A DNA stretch of 64,000 bases from positions 1-64,000 of the forward strand of contig NZ_JAARZJ010000006.1 in assembly GCF_014229245.1 (NCBI RefSeq), read 5' to 3'. Positions 35,007-46,023 of this stretch are shown here, piece after piece. Made by a program: the position numbers and the translations under genes. This stretch comes from Listeria farberi. Lineage in GTDB: Bacteria; Bacillota; Bacilli; Lactobacillales; Listeriaceae. Within the stretch, counting starts at the first letter, position 1. Every line of letters begins with the position of its first letter. The notes under the pieces were generated by a model. That model was not told the DNA's origin, searched no databases, and saw nothing but the letters and a program-made list of their open reading frames with translations.

Positions 35007-36080
35007 ATGAGTGGAAGCGCAAAGAAGAATCTTTTTAATATAGCTATTGTACTGGCGATTAGTATTGGCTTCATTATTTGGCAATTTCAAGGCGTAGATA
35101 TTTCCACTTTCTTTGCTTCGATGTTAAAAGTTAATCCGTGGTGGCTTTTGGCAGCATTTCTGGCTATGTTTATTTATTGGTTTTTAGAAGCAGTAGTTTT
35201 ACAAACCGCTTCCAAACCTGCAAATAAAGAACAGCGCTTTTTTTCTTCTTTTCGAATTACAATGATTGGTCAATTTTTTAATACAATTACTCCAATGGCA
35301 ACAGGTGGGCAACCAGCACAGCTTGTAATGCTAACAAAACAAGGAATGGATGCAGGTCGAGGAAGTTCGGTTTTACTCGTGAAATTTATTATTTATCAAG
35401 CGATGGTTGTACTTAATTTTTTAGTTATTTTGATTTTTGGTATCCATTACTTGATGACAGGGGTAACACAACTTAAATTTCTTGTTTTACTTGGTTTTGG
35501 TGTTCATGTTGTAGTTATTGCAGCTTTGATTTTAGTCGGCAGAAGTCAAAAATTTACTACAAAATTAGTGCATGGACTCTTACTTCCGACTAGATTATTT
35601 ATGAAAAAAGAAAGAGTTGCGAATTTAAAAAACACATTAGATGAAAAAATTATTACTTTCCATGAAGAAAGCAGCAGGATTGGGAAAGATTGGAAATTAA
35701 TTGTGCGCTGTTGTTTTTACACGACACTACAATTATGGATTTATTTCTCTATACCTTTCTTTATTTTAGAGGCAATCGACGTGAATGGGATTGGACTTTA
35801 TATGGCGATTACTTATCATGCTTTTATTATTATGTTTGCTACTGTTATGCCAACTCCTGGAGGCGCAGGTGGTGCGGAATATACATTTACATTGTTGTTT
35901 GGTATGTTACTTGGTCCGGCAAAATTATTGATGGCGCTAGTTTTATGGCGAATTATCACCTATTATAGTTGTATTATTTTTGGCGCGGGAGCCTTGCTAA
36001 TTAAAGACACCGCCTCTAAAAAGATTAAACCGCATATAGAAGCGCTAGCAAAAGCACCAGTAAAAAATGTTTCGCAATAA
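35007..36080 (+). CDS. lafC: Polytopic membrane protein LafC (LPG-synthase-type TM/flippase-like family)
   Basis: 357 aa with about eight membrane helices. Family signatures: FFNTITPMATGGQPAQL near 88 and TVMPTPGGAGGAEYTF near 280. This UPF0104/YbhN-type domain also occurs in MprF. It lies four bases after lafB, so it belongs to the same operon, and it is thought to help glycolipid or LTA assembly in the membrane. The exact role is not settled. Confidence 0.82.
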   Translation: MSGSAKKNLFNIAIVLAISIGFIIWQFQGVDISTFFASMLKVNPWWLLAAFLAMFIYWFLEAVVLQTASKPANKEQRFFSSFRITMIGQFFNTITPMATGGQPAQLVMLTKQGMDAGRGSSVLLVKFIIYQAMVVLNFLVILIFGIHYLMTGVTQLKFLVLLGFGVHVVVIAALILVGRSQKFTTKLVHGLLLPTRLFMKKERVANLKNTLDEKIITFHEESSRIGKDWKLIVRCCFYTTLQLWIYFSIPFFILEAIDVNGIGLYMAITYHAFIIMFATVMPTPGGAGGAEYTFTLLFGMLLGPAKLLMALVLWRIITYYSCIIFGAGALLIKDTASKKIKPHIEALAKAPVKNVSQ

Positions 36081-36083
36081 TGA

Positions 36084-36117
36084 AAAGCTTGGAACGAATT
36101 GTTCCCGGCTTTTTTTG
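36084..36117 (+). terminator. Terminator of the laf operon
   Basis: AAGC-TT-GGAAC pairs with GTTCC-C-GGCTT, with seven T. Confidence 0.8.
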
Positions 36118-36196
36118 ATGAAAGAATCTTGCAAAGTAAAACAATTTAATGGATAATGAGTAAGTATTACATGCTTCAGGAAAGAAGGGTACATTT

Positions 36197-37468
36197 GTGA
36201 CGAATAAATTGATTATACAAGGTGGCAAAAAATTAGCCGGAACTTTGCAAGTAGATGGTGCAAAAAATAGCGCAGTTGCCTTGATTCCAGCTGCAATTTT
36301 AGCGGAGTCTGAAGTAGTTTTAGAAGGTTTACCAGATATTTCGGATGTTCATACACTTTATGATATTTTAGAAGAACTTGGCGGTAGTGTCCGTTATGAT
36401 AATAAAACAGCAGTTATTGATCCAGCAAATATGATTTCTATGCCACTTCCAACAGGAAATGTGAAGAAACTACGCGCATCTTATTACTTAATGGGTGCTA
36501 TGCTAGGGCGATTTAAAAAAGCAGTTATTGGGCTTCCGGGTGGTTGTTATTTAGGTCCGCGTCCAATTGATCAGCACATTAAAGGGTTTGAAGCACTAGG
36601 CGCAAAAGTAACGAACGAACAAGGTGCAATTTATTTGCGCGCTGACGAACTAAAAGGTGCGCGGATTTATTTAGATGTTGTAAGTGTTGGAGCGACAATT
36701 AACATCATGCTAGCAGCCGTTCGTGCAAAAGGTAAAACAATTATCGAAAATGCAGCAAAAGAACCAGAAATTATTGATGTTGCAACCCTTCTTTCAAATA
36801 TGGGAGCAATTATTAAAGGTGCTGGGACAGACACTATTCGAATCACTGGTGTCGATCACCTTCATGGCTGTCACCATACAATTATACCTGACCGAATTGA
36901 AGCGGGAACTTTTATGGTGCTTGCTGCAGCGTCTGGAAAAGGTGTGCGAATTGAAAATGTCATCCCCACCCATTTAGAAGGAATCATCGCCAAAATGACA
37001 GAAATGGGAGTTCCGATGGAGATTGAAGAAGATGCAATTTTTGTTGGCGAAGTAGAAAAAATCAAAAAAGTAGATATTAAAACATATGCGTATCCAGGGT
37101 TTCCTACCGACTTACAACAACCATTAACAGCTCTTTTAACCCGTGCGGAAGGTAGTAGTGTTGTTACTGACACGATTTATCCGAGCCGATTTAAGCATAT
37201 AGCTGAAATAGAGCGAATGGGCGGGAAATTCAAGTTAGAAGGTAGATCTGCTGTTATAAGTGGACCTGTAAAACTTCAAGGTTCTAAAGTTACAGCAACT
37301 GATTTACGAGCTGGAGCTGCTCTAGTTATTGCAGGGCTTCTAGCAGAAGGAAAAACAGAAATTCACGGTGTTGAACATATCGAACGTGGTTATAGTAAAA
37401 TTATCGAAAAGCTTTCTGCAATTGGCGCCGATATTACTCGTATTAGTGCAGTAGAAACTAAATTATAA
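36197..37468 (+). CDS. murZ: UDP-N-acetylglucosamine 1-carboxyvinyltransferase (MurZ, second MurA)
   Basis: 423 aa. EPSP-synthase-like double domain; [14 protein letters not shown] near 22 and catalytic Cys117 in [18 protein letters not shown]. First committed step of peptidoglycan synthesis: enolpyruvate from PEP to UDP-GlcNAc; target of fosfomycin. A second paralogue lies at 59146-60438. Position before rho is the same as murZ in Bacillus. GTG start after AAAGAAGG. Confidence 0.95.
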   Translation: MTNKLIIQGGKKLAGTLQVDGAKNSAVALIPAAILAESEVVLEGLPDISDVHTLYDILEELGGSVRYDNKTAVIDPANMISMPLPTGNVKKLRASYYLMGAMLGRFKKAVIGLPGGCYLGPRPIDQHIKGFEALGAKVTNEQGAIYLRADELKGARIYLDVVSVGATINIMLAAVRAKGKTIIENAAKEPEIIDVATLLSNMGAIIKGAGTDTIRITGVDHLHGCHHTIIPDRIEAGTFMVLAAASGKGVRIENVIPTHLEGIIAKMTEMGVPMEIEEDAIFVGEVEKIKKVDIKTYAYPGFPTDLQQPLTALLTRAEGSSVVTDTIYPSRFKHIAEIERMGGKFKLEGRSAVISGPVKLQGSKVTATDLRAGAALVIAGLLAEGKTEIHGVEHIERGYSKIIEKLSAIGADITRISAVETKL

Positions 37469-37526
37469 AAAGAGGCTGAGCGGAATCAGTTCGTTTCAGC
37501 CTGCCTCGATTTCACCTCTTTTCCCA
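37468..37526 (+). terminator. Terminator after murZ
   Basis: Outer AAAAGAGG/CCTCTTTT and inner AGGCTGA/TCAGCCT arms make a branched hairpin ending in T4. Confidence 0.7.
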
Positions 37527-37578
37527 TTTATTCCTAAAAACCTATAAAAAATTATTAACTCAAAAAGGTGGTACACAT

Positions 37579-38850
37579 ATGGCAAAATTGTCCATTGCAT
37601 ACTTAGAAAGTTTAACAATAAAAGATATTTACGCTTTGGCAAAAGAGCATAAAATCGCTTATTATAGCAAACTAACGAAAAGAGAACTTATTTTTGCTTT
37701 GCTAAAATCAAATGCAGAAAAAGAAGGTTTCTTTTTTATGGAAGGCGTTTTAGAAATTATTCCAAATGAAGGTTTTGGTTTTTTACGTCCAATTAATTAT
37801 TCTTCTAGTTCGGAAGATATTTATATTTCGGCCTCTCAAATTAGACGTTTTGAGTTAAGGACAGGGGATAAAGTATCAGGGAAAGTGCGTCCTCCGAAAG
37901 AAAATGAACGTTACTTTGGCTTACTACACGTGGAAGCGGTCAATGGGGAAAATCCGGAAGTAGCCAAAGAAAGAGTACATTTTCCTGGTCTAACACCACT
38001 TTATCCAGATCGTCAAATTCATTTGGAAACTGGAAAAATGCCAATTTCGACGCGCACAATTGATTTAATTTCGCCAATCGGTTTTGGGCAACGTGGGCTG
38101 ATTGTAGCGCCGCCAAAAGCAGGTAAAACAGTGTTACTCAAAGAAATTGCAAATGCGATTACGACTAATCATCCAGAGTCTGAATTAATTGTCTTATTAA
38201 TTGATGAACGCCCAGAAGAAGTAACAGATATTGAACGTTCGGTAAAAGCAGATGTTGTCAGTTCCACTTTTGACGCAGTACCGGAAAATCATATTAAAGT
38301 AGCTGAACTAGTTCTTGAGCGAGCTATGCGTCTAGTAGAACAAAAACGGGATGTAGTTATTTTGATGGATAGTATCACACGTTTAGCTAGAGCTTATAAT
38401 TTGGTTATTCCTCCAAGTGGTCGTACACTTTCTGGTGGTATTGATCCAGCTGCTTTTCATCGTCCTAAACGTTTCTTTGGCGCAGCACGCAATATTGAAG
38501 AAGGCGGAAGTTTGACCATCCTTGCAACAGCACTAGTTGATACCGGTTCACGAATGGACGATGTTATTTACGAGGAATTCAAAGGTACTGGTAACATGGA
38601 GTTACATCTTGATCGCCAGCTTGCTGAGCGCCGCGTATTTCCAGCAATTGACATGCGCCGTTCTGGTACAAGAAAAGAAGAACTGCTATTGTCTAAAGAA
38701 CGCCTAGAACAACTTTGGAAAATTCGTAAGGCTATGCCAAAACAAAGCGACGGACTAGATATTTCAGAACGCTTTGTGCGCTATTTGAAGAAAACAGAGA
38801 ATAATGAAGCTTTTTATGAGCTTTTACAAGAGGAAATGTTTAAAAAATAA
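37579..38850 (+). CDS. rho: Transcription termination factor Rho
   Basis: 423 aa. N-terminal helical domain, cold-shock-like RNA-binding domain ([21 protein letters not shown] near 63), and a RecA-type ATPase with Walker A PPKAGKT near 177, [15 protein letters not shown] near 208 and the R-loop RHPKR-like segment [12 protein letters not shown] near 292. Hexameric RNA helicase that ends transcription. AAAGGTGG upstream. Confidence 0.97.
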   Translation: MAKLSIAYLESLTIKDIYALAKEHKIAYYSKLTKRELIFALLKSNAEKEGFFFMEGVLEIIPNEGFGFLRPINYSSSSEDIYISASQIRRFELRTGDKVSGKVRPPKENERYFGLLHVEAVNGENPEVAKERVHFPGLTPLYPDRQIHLETGKMPISTRTIDLISPIGFGQRGLIVAPPKAGKTVLLKEIANAITTNHPESELIVLLIDERPEEVTDIERSVKADVVSSTFDAVPENHIKVAELVLERAMRLVEQKRDVVILMDSITRLARAYNLVIPPSGRTLSGGIDPAAFHRPKRFFGAARNIEEGGSLTILATALVDTGSRMDDVIYEEFKGTGNMELHLDRQLAERRVFPAIDMRRSGTRKEELLLSKERLEQLWKIRKAMPKQSDGLDISERFVRYLKKTENNEAFYELLQEEMFKK

Positions 38851-38882
38851 ACCAAATATCTTACTGAGAAAGAAGTTATTTT

Positions 38883-39320
38883 ATGAGTAAAATAAGACAA
38901 TTGTTAAATAAAATTCCATGGTATACGGACCAGATACATAGTATTTTGATGTATTTAATTATGGGCGGTTTTGCAACAGTTATTAATATCGTGACATTTT
39001 GGTTATGTACGTATATCTTGAACTGGGATTATCGTATTGCAAACACAATCGCTTTTATCGCATCTGTACTTTTTGCCTACTTTTCTAATAAAAAATTTGT
39101 TTTTGAAAGTTATACGCCAACTTGGAAAGATCGTCTTCGTGAAGCGAGTTCGTTTTTTGGTTTTCGTTGTTTAACTTATATAATAGATATTTTAGTCATG
39201 ATTCTGTTAATCAGTTATTTATCTGTAGACGAATTATGGGCGAAAATTTGGACCAATATTATTGTGCTTGTACTGAACTACGTGTTTAGCAAATGGATAA
39301 TCTTTAAAGTGCAAAAATAA
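38883..39320 (+). CDS. gtcA: GtrA-family membrane protein GtcA
   Basis: 145 aa, four membrane helices, GtrA family (YLIMGGFATVINIVTFWL near 18). In Listeria GtcA is needed to decorate wall teichoic acid with sugars, probably by moving a lipid-linked sugar across the membrane. In L. monocytogenes serogroup 1/2 I remember a glycosyltransferase gene between rho and gtcA; here only 32 bases separate them. Confidence 0.88.
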   Translation: MSKIRQLLNKIPWYTDQIHSILMYLIMGGFATVINIVTFWLCTYILNWDYRIANTIAFIASVLFAYFSNKKFVFESYTPTWKDRLREASSFFGFRCLTYIIDILVMILLISYLSVDELWAKIWTNIIVLVLNYVFSKWIIFKVQK

Positions 39321-39421
39321 TCTTGCTTGTTTGCTTCAACATTGTTATAATATTTATACTGTGTGTAAAAGCACTTAATTACTCTGTTTCAGATGATTCA
39401 GGGCGAAGGAGTTGAAAAGAA

Positions 39422-39667
39422 ATGAAAACTGGAATTCATCCTGAGTACCGTCCAGTGGTATTTGTTGATACTAGTACTGATTTCAAATTTTTGTCAGGTT
39501 CTACTAAGAGCTCAAGCGAAACAATTAAATGGGAAGATGGCAACGAGTATCCATTACTTCGTGTCGAAATCTCTTCTGATTCGCACCCGTTCTATACTGG
39601 TAAACAAAAACATGCGACTGCAGACGGCCGTGTGGACCGCTTCAACAAAAAATACGGTCTCAAATAA
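39422..39667 (+). CDS. rpmE2: 50S ribosomal protein L31 type B
   Basis: 81 aa. The N-terminus [14 protein letters not shown] has no CxxC, so this is the zinc-free (C-minus) L31 type B, which in many bacteria replaces the zinc-binding form under zinc limitation. Only this copy lies in the window. GGCGAAGGAG precedes the ATG. Confidence 0.95.
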   Translation: MKTGIHPEYRPVVFVDTSTDFKFLSGSTKSSSETIKWEDGNEYPLLRVEISSDSHPFYTGKQKHATADGRVDRFNKKYGLK

Positions 39668-39695
39668 GACTGTATGTAACGAACGAAATAATTTG

Positions 39696-39728
39696 CACAC
39701 TCGGCTTTTGCCGGGTGTGTTTTTTTTA
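39696..39728 (+). terminator. Terminator of rpmE2
   Basis: CACACTCGGC/GCCGGGTGTG with a T run. Confidence 0.9.
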
Positions 39729-39777
39729 TAGAACTATTTCCTGAAACTACTAAAAATAAAAACTTTCCTTTCAAGGG

Positions 39778-39807
39778 TTTACTTTTCCCTGTGAAGTTGC
39801 GTATAAT
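39778..39807 (+). promoter_or_regulatory. SigA-type promoter of the threonine operon
   Basis: TTTACT (39778-39783), 18 bp, TATAAT (39802-39807). A half-match to a CodY box (AATTTTCTG at 39850-39858) lies downstream; the second half does not match. Confidence 0.6.
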
Positions 39808-39889
39808 ATCACTAATTACTTTTTTTATGAGTAGGTATTAAAAAAGTTAAATTTTCTGTTTTGTTAAACAATAATAAGGAGGTTTTCAA

Positions 39890-41176
39890 GTGGAAGCAAA
39901 GTTACAAGTAGGCGTGTTAGGATTTGGAACGGTAGGTAGCGGTGTTATTCATATTTTAGAAGAGCATCAAGAAAAAATTAGTCAAGTAACTGGCTACCGT
40001 ATTTCGGTAAAAAAAGTGCTAGTTCGTGACTTAGAAAAAAATCGCCGTTATGAAACAAAAGGTTTTGAACTAACCACCAATCCGTCTGATGTACTGGATG
40101 ATCCAGAAATTGCTGTTGTTGTCGAGGTTATGGGCAGCATCACAACTGCGCGGGAATACATTTTGCAGGCCTTGAAAGCTGGAAAGCATGTAGTAACTGC
40201 GAATAAGGATTTGATTGCGTTACATGGCGACGAATTAGTGGCAGTTGCACAAGCGAATAATTGTGATTTGTTTTATGAAGCAAGTGTTGCAGGTGGGATT
40301 CCGATTTTACGTACAATCGTCAACAGCCTAGCAGCAGATAAAATTCAAAAAGTAATGGGAATCGTCAACGGGACGACCAATTTTATGCTTACAAAAATGA
40401 CGACAGAGAAAAAGTCATATGAAGAAGTTTTAGCAGAAGCTCAAGCATTGGGTTTTGCCGAGTCCGATCCGACAAACGATGTGGACGGCATTGATGCAGC
40501 GAGAAAAATGGTTATTATGACAAGACTCGCATTTGGTATGAATGTGAATTTAGATAATGTAGAAACAAATGGTATTCGCGGGATTTCGCCTGAAGATATC
40601 GAAGTAGCGTATCAATTAGGTTATAAAATTAAGCTAGTAGGTACTGCCGAAGAAACAAATGGCACTGTTAATGTTAATGTTGGACCAGTGTTATTACCAA
40701 AAGCACATCCGCTTGCTGGCGTTAACTATGAGAATAATGCCGTATTTGTAACTGGGGCAGCAGTCGGAGAAACAATGTTTTACGGACCTGGTGCTGGCGA
40801 ACTGCCAACAGCGACAAGTGTGGTTAGTGATCTAATTACTGTTGCCAAAAATAGCCGCCTCGGTACTAACGGCAATGCTTTTAACAGTTACAAACACGAA
40901 ACAAAACATACACCGAAAGAACAAGTTTTCTCCAAATACTATCTTCGTCTAACAATGGACGATAAAACAGGAACCTTCCTTAAGCTGACACAGATTTTTG
41001 CAGAAGCTGGTGTTGGTTTTGATAAAATTTTACAACAACCGTATGATGATTTTACGGCGACAGTTGTTATCGTGACACACTCAACAAGCCAAGCGCAATT
41101 AGAACAAGCAATATCTAGGGTCAAAAATGAGCCAGAAATGCAAATGCTCGCAAAATATTCCGTTGTGGAGGGTTAA
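39890..41176 (+). CDS. hom: Homoserine dehydrogenase
   Basis: 428 aa. NAD(P)-binding GFGTVGSGV near 10, catalytic region [13 protein letters not shown] near 161 and [11 protein letters not shown] near 200; C-terminal ACT domain (about 350-428: [22 protein letters not shown]) for threonine feedback control. Reduces aspartate semialdehyde to homoserine. GTG start after AAGGAGG; two bases before thrC. Confidence 0.97.
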   Translation: MEAKLQVGVLGFGTVGSGVIHILEEHQEKISQVTGYRISVKKVLVRDLEKNRRYETKGFELTTNPSDVLDDPEIAVVVEVMGSITTAREYILQALKAGKHVVTANKDLIALHGDELVAVAQANNCDLFYEASVAGGIPILRTIVNSLAADKIQKVMGIVNGTTNFMLTKMTTEKKSYEEVLAEAQALGFAESDPTNDVDGIDAARKMVIMTRLAFGMNVNLDNVETNGIRGISPEDIEVAYQLGYKIKLVGTAEETNGTVNVNVGPVLLPKAHPLAGVNYENNAVFVTGAAVGETMFYGPGAGELPTATSVVSDLITVAKNSRLGTNGNAFNSYKHETKHTPKEQVFSKYYLRLTMDDKTGTFLKLTQIFAEAGVGFDKILQQPYDDFTATVVIVTHSTSQAQLEQAISRVKNEPEMQMLAKYSVVEG

Positions 41177-41178
41177 AT

Positions 41179-42234
41179 ATGTATAAAGGTTTACTAGAAA
41201 AATATAAAGAATATCTGCCAGTAACTGATAAAACGCCAATGATTTCACTTGCGGAAGGAAATACACCACTTATTCCTTTACCAAATTTGTCCAAAGAACT
41301 AGGTGTTACTTTATACGGAAAATATGAAGGTTTAAATCCAACAGGTTCTTTTAAAGATCGTGGGATGGTTATGGCTGTTGCTAAAGCGAAAGAAGAAGGT
41401 GCCGAGGCAGTTATTTGTGCATCAACAGGGAATACTTCCGCAGCCGCAGCCGCATACGCAACACGCGCGGGATTAAAAGCCTATATTGTTATTCCAGAAG
41501 GAAAAGTTGCTTTAGGAAAATTAGCGCAAGCAGTTATGTACGGCGCAGACATTATCTCGATTCAAGGTAATTTTGATGAAGCGTTAAAATCTGTTCGTGA
41601 ACTAGCTGAAACTGAAGCAGTGACATTAGTAAACTCCGTAAATCCATATCGTATAGAAGGGCAAAAAACAGCAGCCTTTGAAATTTGTGAACAATTAGGT
41701 TCAGCGCCAGATGTTCTTGCAATTCCTGTCGGTAATGCGGGAAATATTTCTGCATATTGGAAAGGTTTTAAAGAGTGGAACGAGGCTAAGGCTTCTGGAC
41801 TTCCGCGGATGCATGGCTTTGAAGCAGAAGGTGCTGCGGCGATAGTTCAAGGAAAACCAATTGATAACCCGGAAACGATTGCCACAGCTATTCGTATTGG
41901 AAACCCAGCTAGTTGGGGACTTGCAGAAGCAGCTCGCGATGAATCTGGTGGTTATATTCATTCTGTAACAGATGACGAAATCGTTAATGCTTATAAAAAA
42001 ATCGCAGCACAAGATGGTGTTTTCATCGAGCCAGGTTCTGCTGCATCATTAGCTGGTGTCATCCAACATGTAGCAAATGGAACAATTAAAAAAGGTGAAA
42101 CTGTTGTTTGTGTCTTTACTGGAAACGGATTAAAAGATCCGGATACTGCGATGAGTGTGCATGAAATTCCGATTTCCCATGTGGATGATATCGAAGCAAT
42201 GCGTATACATTTACGTTCAGGAGTGAAAGCTTAA
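41179..42234 (+). CDS. thrC: Threonine synthase
   Basis: 351 aa, PLP enzyme. PLP lysine in [11 protein letters not shown] near 59 and phosphate loop [14 protein letters not shown] near 187. Turns O-phosphohomoserine into threonine. Stop overlaps the thrB start (TAATG). Confidence 0.97.
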   Translation: MYKGLLEKYKEYLPVTDKTPMISLAEGNTPLIPLPNLSKELGVTLYGKYEGLNPTGSFKDRGMVMAVAKAKEEGAEAVICASTGNTSAAAAAYATRAGLKAYIVIPEGKVALGKLAQAVMYGADIISIQGNFDEALKSVRELAETEAVTLVNSVNPYRIEGQKTAAFEICEQLGSAPDVLAIPVGNAGNISAYWKGFKEWNEAKASGLPRMHGFEAEGAAAIVQGKPIDNPETIATAIRIGNPASWGLAEAARDESGGYIHSVTDDEIVNAYKKIAAQDGVFIEPGSAASLAGVIQHVANGTIKKGETVVCVFTGNGLKDPDTAMSVHEIPISHVDDIEAMRIHLRSGVKA

Positions 42235-43100
42235 TGCGTATCCGTGTCCCGGCAACAACGGCCAATCTCGGTCCCGGTTTTGATTCGTGTGGCTTAGCGT
42301 TAACGTTGTATTTAACACTTGATATTGGAGCGGAGGCTGATGCTTGGTATATCGAACATAATATTGGCGGTGGAATTCCGCACGATGAAACGAATGTGAT
42401 TATCGAAACTGCCTTAAACCTAGCGCCTAATTTAATACCGCACCATTTAGTGATGACCTGCGATATACCGCCAGCCCGTGGACTCGGTAGTAGTTCTGCA
42501 GCGGTTGTTGCGGGGATTGAATTAGCCAATACACTTGCTGAACTTAACCTTTCAAAAGAGGAAAAAGTTCGTATAGCTGCTGAAATAGAAGGCCATCCAG
42601 ATAATGTTGCGCCTGCTGTTCTAGGAAACTGGGTCGTAGGAGCAAAATTAGATGGAGAAGATTTCTATGTGCGTCACCTTTTTCCGGATTGTGCTTTAAT
42701 TGCTTTTATTCCAAAGGCAGAACTTCTCACTTCGGAAAGTCGCGGTGTTTTGCCTGATACGCTTCCATTCAAAGAAGCCGTTCAAGCTAGTAGTATTGCC
42801 AATGTTATGATTGCTGCGATTTTGCGCAATGATATGACACTGGCTGGAGAAATGATGGAACGCGATTTATGGCATGAAAAATATCGCAGTCAATTAGTGC
42901 CACATTTAACACAAATTCGCGATGTTGCTAAAAGTGAAGGAGCCTATGCTGCTTGTTTGAGCGGTGCGGGTCCAACTGTCTTAGTGTTCGCTCCTCGAAA
43001 CCTCGCTAACACACTGCAAACATCTTTACAAACACTGGAAATCGATGCGGACGTTCTTCTTCTTGATGTCGAAGGAAGCGGCGCGGAAGTTTTTCGTTAA
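42234..43100 (+). CDS. thrB: Homoserine kinase
   Basis: 288 aa, GHMP kinase. Motif 1 [20 protein letters not shown] (residues 3-22) and the ATP loop [16 protein letters not shown] near 82; C-terminal GAGPTVLVF near 245. Phosphorylates homoserine; last gene of hom-thrC-thrB. Confidence 0.97.
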   Translation: MRIRVPATTANLGPGFDSCGLALTLYLTLDIGAEADAWYIEHNIGGGIPHDETNVIIETALNLAPNLIPHHLVMTCDIPPARGLGSSSAAVVAGIELANTLAELNLSKEEKVRIAAEIEGHPDNVAPAVLGNWVVGAKLDGEDFYVRHLFPDCALIAFIPKAELLTSESRGVLPDTLPFKEAVQASSIANVMIAAILRNDMTLAGEMMERDLWHEKYRSQLVPHLTQIRDVAKSEGAYAACLSGAGPTVLVFAPRNLANTLQTSLQTLEIDADVLLLDVEGSGAEVFR

Positions 43101-43137
43101 AAAAAGCTATGCCCATATGCGGCATAGCTTTTTTTAA
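43101..43137 (+). terminator. Terminator of the threonine operon
   Basis: AAAAGCTATGCC/GGCATAGCTTTT with a T run. Confidence 0.92.
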
Positions 43138-43210
43138 CTATATGTCCCAATTTGTCCTGCTCTATGATAAAATAGGAAAAGAGTTTATAAAGTTAAAGGG
43201 AGCGGTCTTA

Positions 43211-43786
43211 ATGGCACAATTATTTTTCCGTTATGGTTCCATGAATAGTGGGAAAACCATTGAAATTCTTAAAGTCGCACATAATTATGAAGAACAAAAT
43301 AAAACAGTGGTGATTTTTACTTCAGGTATTGATGATAGAGACCAAGTTGGCTTCATTTCAAGTCGAATTGGACTGAAACGAGAAGCAACTCCTATTTTTA
43401 GTGATACAAATATTTTTGAAATCGTAGCGAATATTAACCCGAAACCAAATTGTGTTCTTTTAGATGAATCACAGTTTCTAGAAAAAGAACATGTATTTCA
43501 GTTAGCAAAGATTGTGGATGATTTGAATATCCCGGTCATTGCTTATGGTTTAAAAAATGATTTTCGAAATGAGTTATTCGAAGGCTCTAAGTACTTACTG
43601 CTATACGCAGACAAACTAGAAGAAATGAAAACAATTTGCTGGTTTTGTGCCAAAAAGGCGACGATGGTTCTACGCGTGGATGATAAAGGAAAACCAGTTT
43701 ATACAGGTGAACAAATTATGATTGGTGGAAATGACCACTATTACCCGGTGTGTCGCAAATGTCATGCCAATCCTCCAATAAAATAA
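43211..43786 (+). CDS. tdk: Thymidine kinase
   Basis: 191 aa, type II TK. P-loop GSMNSGKT near 9-16, lid and active-site [10 protein letters not shown] near 85, and a zinc site formed by CWFC near 143 and CRKCH near 182. Salvages thymidine. ATG at 43211 follows AAAGGGAGCGG; the reading from 43109 begins in the previous terminator. Confidence 0.94.
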   Translation: MAQLFFRYGSMNSGKTIEILKVAHNYEEQNKTVVIFTSGIDDRDQVGFISSRIGLKREATPIFSDTNIFEIVANINPKPNCVLLDESQFLEKEHVFQLAKIVDDLNIPVIAYGLKNDFRNELFEGSKYLLLYADKLEEMKTICWFCAKKATMVLRVDDKGKPVYTGEQIMIGGNDHYYPVCRKCHANPPIK

Positions 43787-43808
43787 ATTAAAGAGGTGTT
43801 GAAATTCA

Positions 43809-44885
43809 ATGTACGATCGATTACAAGCGGTGGAAGACCGTTACGATGAACTAAATGAACTACTAAGCGATCCTGATGTAGTGTCTGATCCAAAGCGACT
43901 GCGCGATCTTTCTAAAGAACAGTCAGGAATTACAGCGACAGTCGAAACATACCGTGAATACAAAAACGTGAATGAACAAATTGACGAAACAAGGGAACTT
44001 CTAGGAGAAAAACTAGATGATGAAATGCGCGAAATGGCTAAAGAAGAATTCGCGGAACTTCAAAAAGAAAAAACAGAACTGGAAGAACGCTTAAAACTAT
44101 TACTCGTTCCAAAAGATCCTAATGATGACAAAAACGTTATTTTAGAAATTCGCGGGGCAGCAGGTGGTGACGAAGCTGCTTTATTTGCAGGTGACTTATT
44201 CCGTATGTACAGTAAATATGCGGAATCACGTGGTTGGAAAGTAGAAATAATGGATGCGAACCCAACTGGTATTGGCGGCTACAAAGAAATTATTGCGATG
44301 GTGAACGGAAATGACGCCTTTTCTAGAATGAAATATGAAAATGGCGCGCACCGGGTTCAACGTGTACCAGAAACAGAATCAGGCGGCCGAATTCATACGT
44401 CGACCGCGACGGTAGCTATTTTGCCAGAAGCGGAAGAAGTGGAGATTGAACTGCACGATAAAGATATCCGTACAGATACATTTGCATCTACTGGTGCAGG
44501 CGGACAAAGTGTCAATACAACGATGTCAGCTGTACGTTTAACGCATATTCCAACTGGGATTGTCGTTTCGATGCAAGATGAACGTTCTCAGTTGAAAAAT
44601 AAAGACAAAGCGATGAAAGTATTGCGCGCGCGTGTATATGATAAATTTGAGCGTGAGGCTCGCGAAGAATATGATGCCAATCGTAAATCAGCTGTAGGAA
44701 CAGGTGACCGCTCCGAACGTATCCGGACATACAACTATCCGCAAAATCGCGTAACCGACCACCGTATCGGCTTAACCATTCAAAAATTAGATCAAATCAT
44801 GGAAGGCAAACTTGATGAAATCATTGACGCGCTCATCCTAGAAGATCAAACAAGTAAATTGGAGCATTTAAATGACGCAAATTAG
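43809..44885 (+). CDS. prfA: Peptide chain release factor 1 (RF1)
   Basis: 358 aa. GGQ motif at residues 231-233 ([15 protein letters not shown]) and a PAT-like codon-recognition site near PETESGG. Recognises UAA and UAG stops. This prfA is the translation factor and is unrelated to the Listeria virulence regulator of the same name. It overlaps prmC by 14 bases. Confidence 0.97.
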   Translation: MYDRLQAVEDRYDELNELLSDPDVVSDPKRLRDLSKEQSGITATVETYREYKNVNEQIDETRELLGEKLDDEMREMAKEEFAELQKEKTELEERLKLLLVPKDPNDDKNVILEIRGAAGGDEAALFAGDLFRMYSKYAESRGWKVEIMDANPTGIGGYKEIIAMVNGNDAFSRMKYENGAHRVQRVPETESGGRIHTSTATVAILPEAEEVEIELHDKDIRTDTFASTGAGGQSVNTTMSAVRLTHIPTGIVVSMQDERSQLKNKDKAMKVLRARVYDKFEREAREEYDANRKSAVGTGDRSERIRTYNYPQNRVTDHRIGLTIQKLDQIMEGKLDEIIDALILEDQTSKLEHLNDAN

Positions 44886-45723
44886 TCAATTGTTAAATAA
44901 TGCCGAGGCCATCCTTCTTGAAAAAGGTTTGGATCAAAATGCGGCAGAAATTTTACTAGAAACCAGAATGGGGCTTTCGCGTTCTGAACTTTGGATGGAA
45001 ATAAGTCGTGAGCTTGAACCGAATCATGAAAAGCAATTTGAGGAAGACTTTGCAAGATACTTAGCTGGTGAGCCGGTTCAGTATATTTTAAAAACAGCAC
45101 CTTTTTATGGCTATGATTTTTTAGTGACAGAAGATGTCCTTATTCCGCGCCCTGAAACAGAAGAGTTAGTCGCTTGTGCGGAGGATTTTTTGAAAAAACA
45201 TCCAGTTAAAAACGTGCTAGATGTGTGCACCGGAAGCGGGATTATAGCGATTGCGCTCAAAAAAGCATTTCCTGAGATTTCGGTGACGGCTTCTGATATT
45301 TCCGCTCCAGCACTTGTCGTGGCCAAAAAGAATGCATTGTTATTAAATGCGGATGTGCGTTTTGTAGAAACAGATTTACTTGATTCATTTAAAGAAAACG
45401 AAGAACGATTCGATATGATTGTTGCCAATCCTCCATATATTTCTGAAACAGAAAAAGCAGAAATGTCGGATTATGTACTTAAAAACGAACCTTCATTAGC
45501 GTTGTTTGCTGAAAATGATGGACTTGCTATTTATGAACGATTTGTGGATAACTTAAAATATGTCCTAAATTCCTCTTTTTGGGTAGGTGTAGAGATAGGT
45601 TATACACAAGGTGAACGGGTAAAACAATTATTTGAAAAAAGTTATCCACAATCCGATATTATTATCCACAAAGATATCAATTCAAAAGATCGCTATGTAA
45701 CATGTTCAAATATATTGGTATAA
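44872..45723 (+). CDS. prmC: Release-factor glutamine methyltransferase PrmC (HemK)
   Basis: 283 aa. SAM site [13 protein letters not shown] near 115 and catalytic NPPY at 186-189. Methylates the glutamine of the RF1 GGQ motif, matching its neighbour. The last 80 bases carry two perfect DnaA boxes in coding sequence (45642 and 45662). Confidence 0.95.
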   Translation: MTQISQLLNNAEAILLEKGLDQNAAEILLETRMGLSRSELWMEISRELEPNHEKQFEEDFARYLAGEPVQYILKTAPFYGYDFLVTEDVLIPRPETEELVACAEDFLKKHPVKNVLDVCTGSGIIAIALKKAFPEISVTASDISAPALVVAKKNALLLNADVRFVETDLLDSFKENEERFDMIVANPPYISETEKAEMSDYVLKNEPSLALFAENDGLAIYERFVDNLKYVLNSSFWVGVEIGYTQGERVKQLFEKSYPQSDIIIHKDINSKDRYVTCSNILV

Positions 45724-45917
45724 AGGCGTTTCTGTAAAAGGAGCGTCTTTTTTATTTCAAAGTTATCCACAAAATTGTGGATAAAATGTTGTGCAAAAAA
45801 ATTTTTTAATCAAATTTTAATAAAAAGAATGGCTTTTTTACTTAGCTTTACGAATTATCCACATTTCACAAGAAGTTATCCCCATTGACAAAGTTATTAT
45901 CCACAGTTTGGGGATAA
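45642..45917. promoter_or_regulatory. DnaA-box cluster between prmC and ywlC
   Basis: Six perfect TTATCCACA boxes: plus strand at 45642, 45662, 45763, 45855 and 45897, minus strand at 45776-45784. Two TTATCCCCA variants lie at 45876 and (minus) 45909-45917. Two head-to-head pairs are formed (45763/45776 and 45897/45909). A further perfect box is inside ywlC (46375-46383). In Bacillus, DnaA binds a cluster near ywlC that helps limit replication initiation; the same role is inferred here. Confidence 0.85.
45724..45754 (+). terminator. Terminator after prmC
   Basis: AGGCG-TTTCT pairs imperfectly with AAGGA-G-CGTCT, followed by a T run. Confidence 0.65.
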
Positions 45918-46023
45918 CTTTTGTTAAAAAAGAGCGATTTCCAGATTTTAAAAAACAATACTGTAAAAATAAGACAGAAACCGTTAAAATATAATAGAAG
46001 TTATGTAAAGGGGACCGGAATTC

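Noticed and set aside
39850-39864. CodY box upstream of hom
   Set aside because: Only the first half (AATTTTCTG) matches; five mismatches in the second half.
43809-44885. Virulence regulator PrfA
   Set aside because: The shared symbol refers to release factor 1 here; the GGQ motif is decisive.
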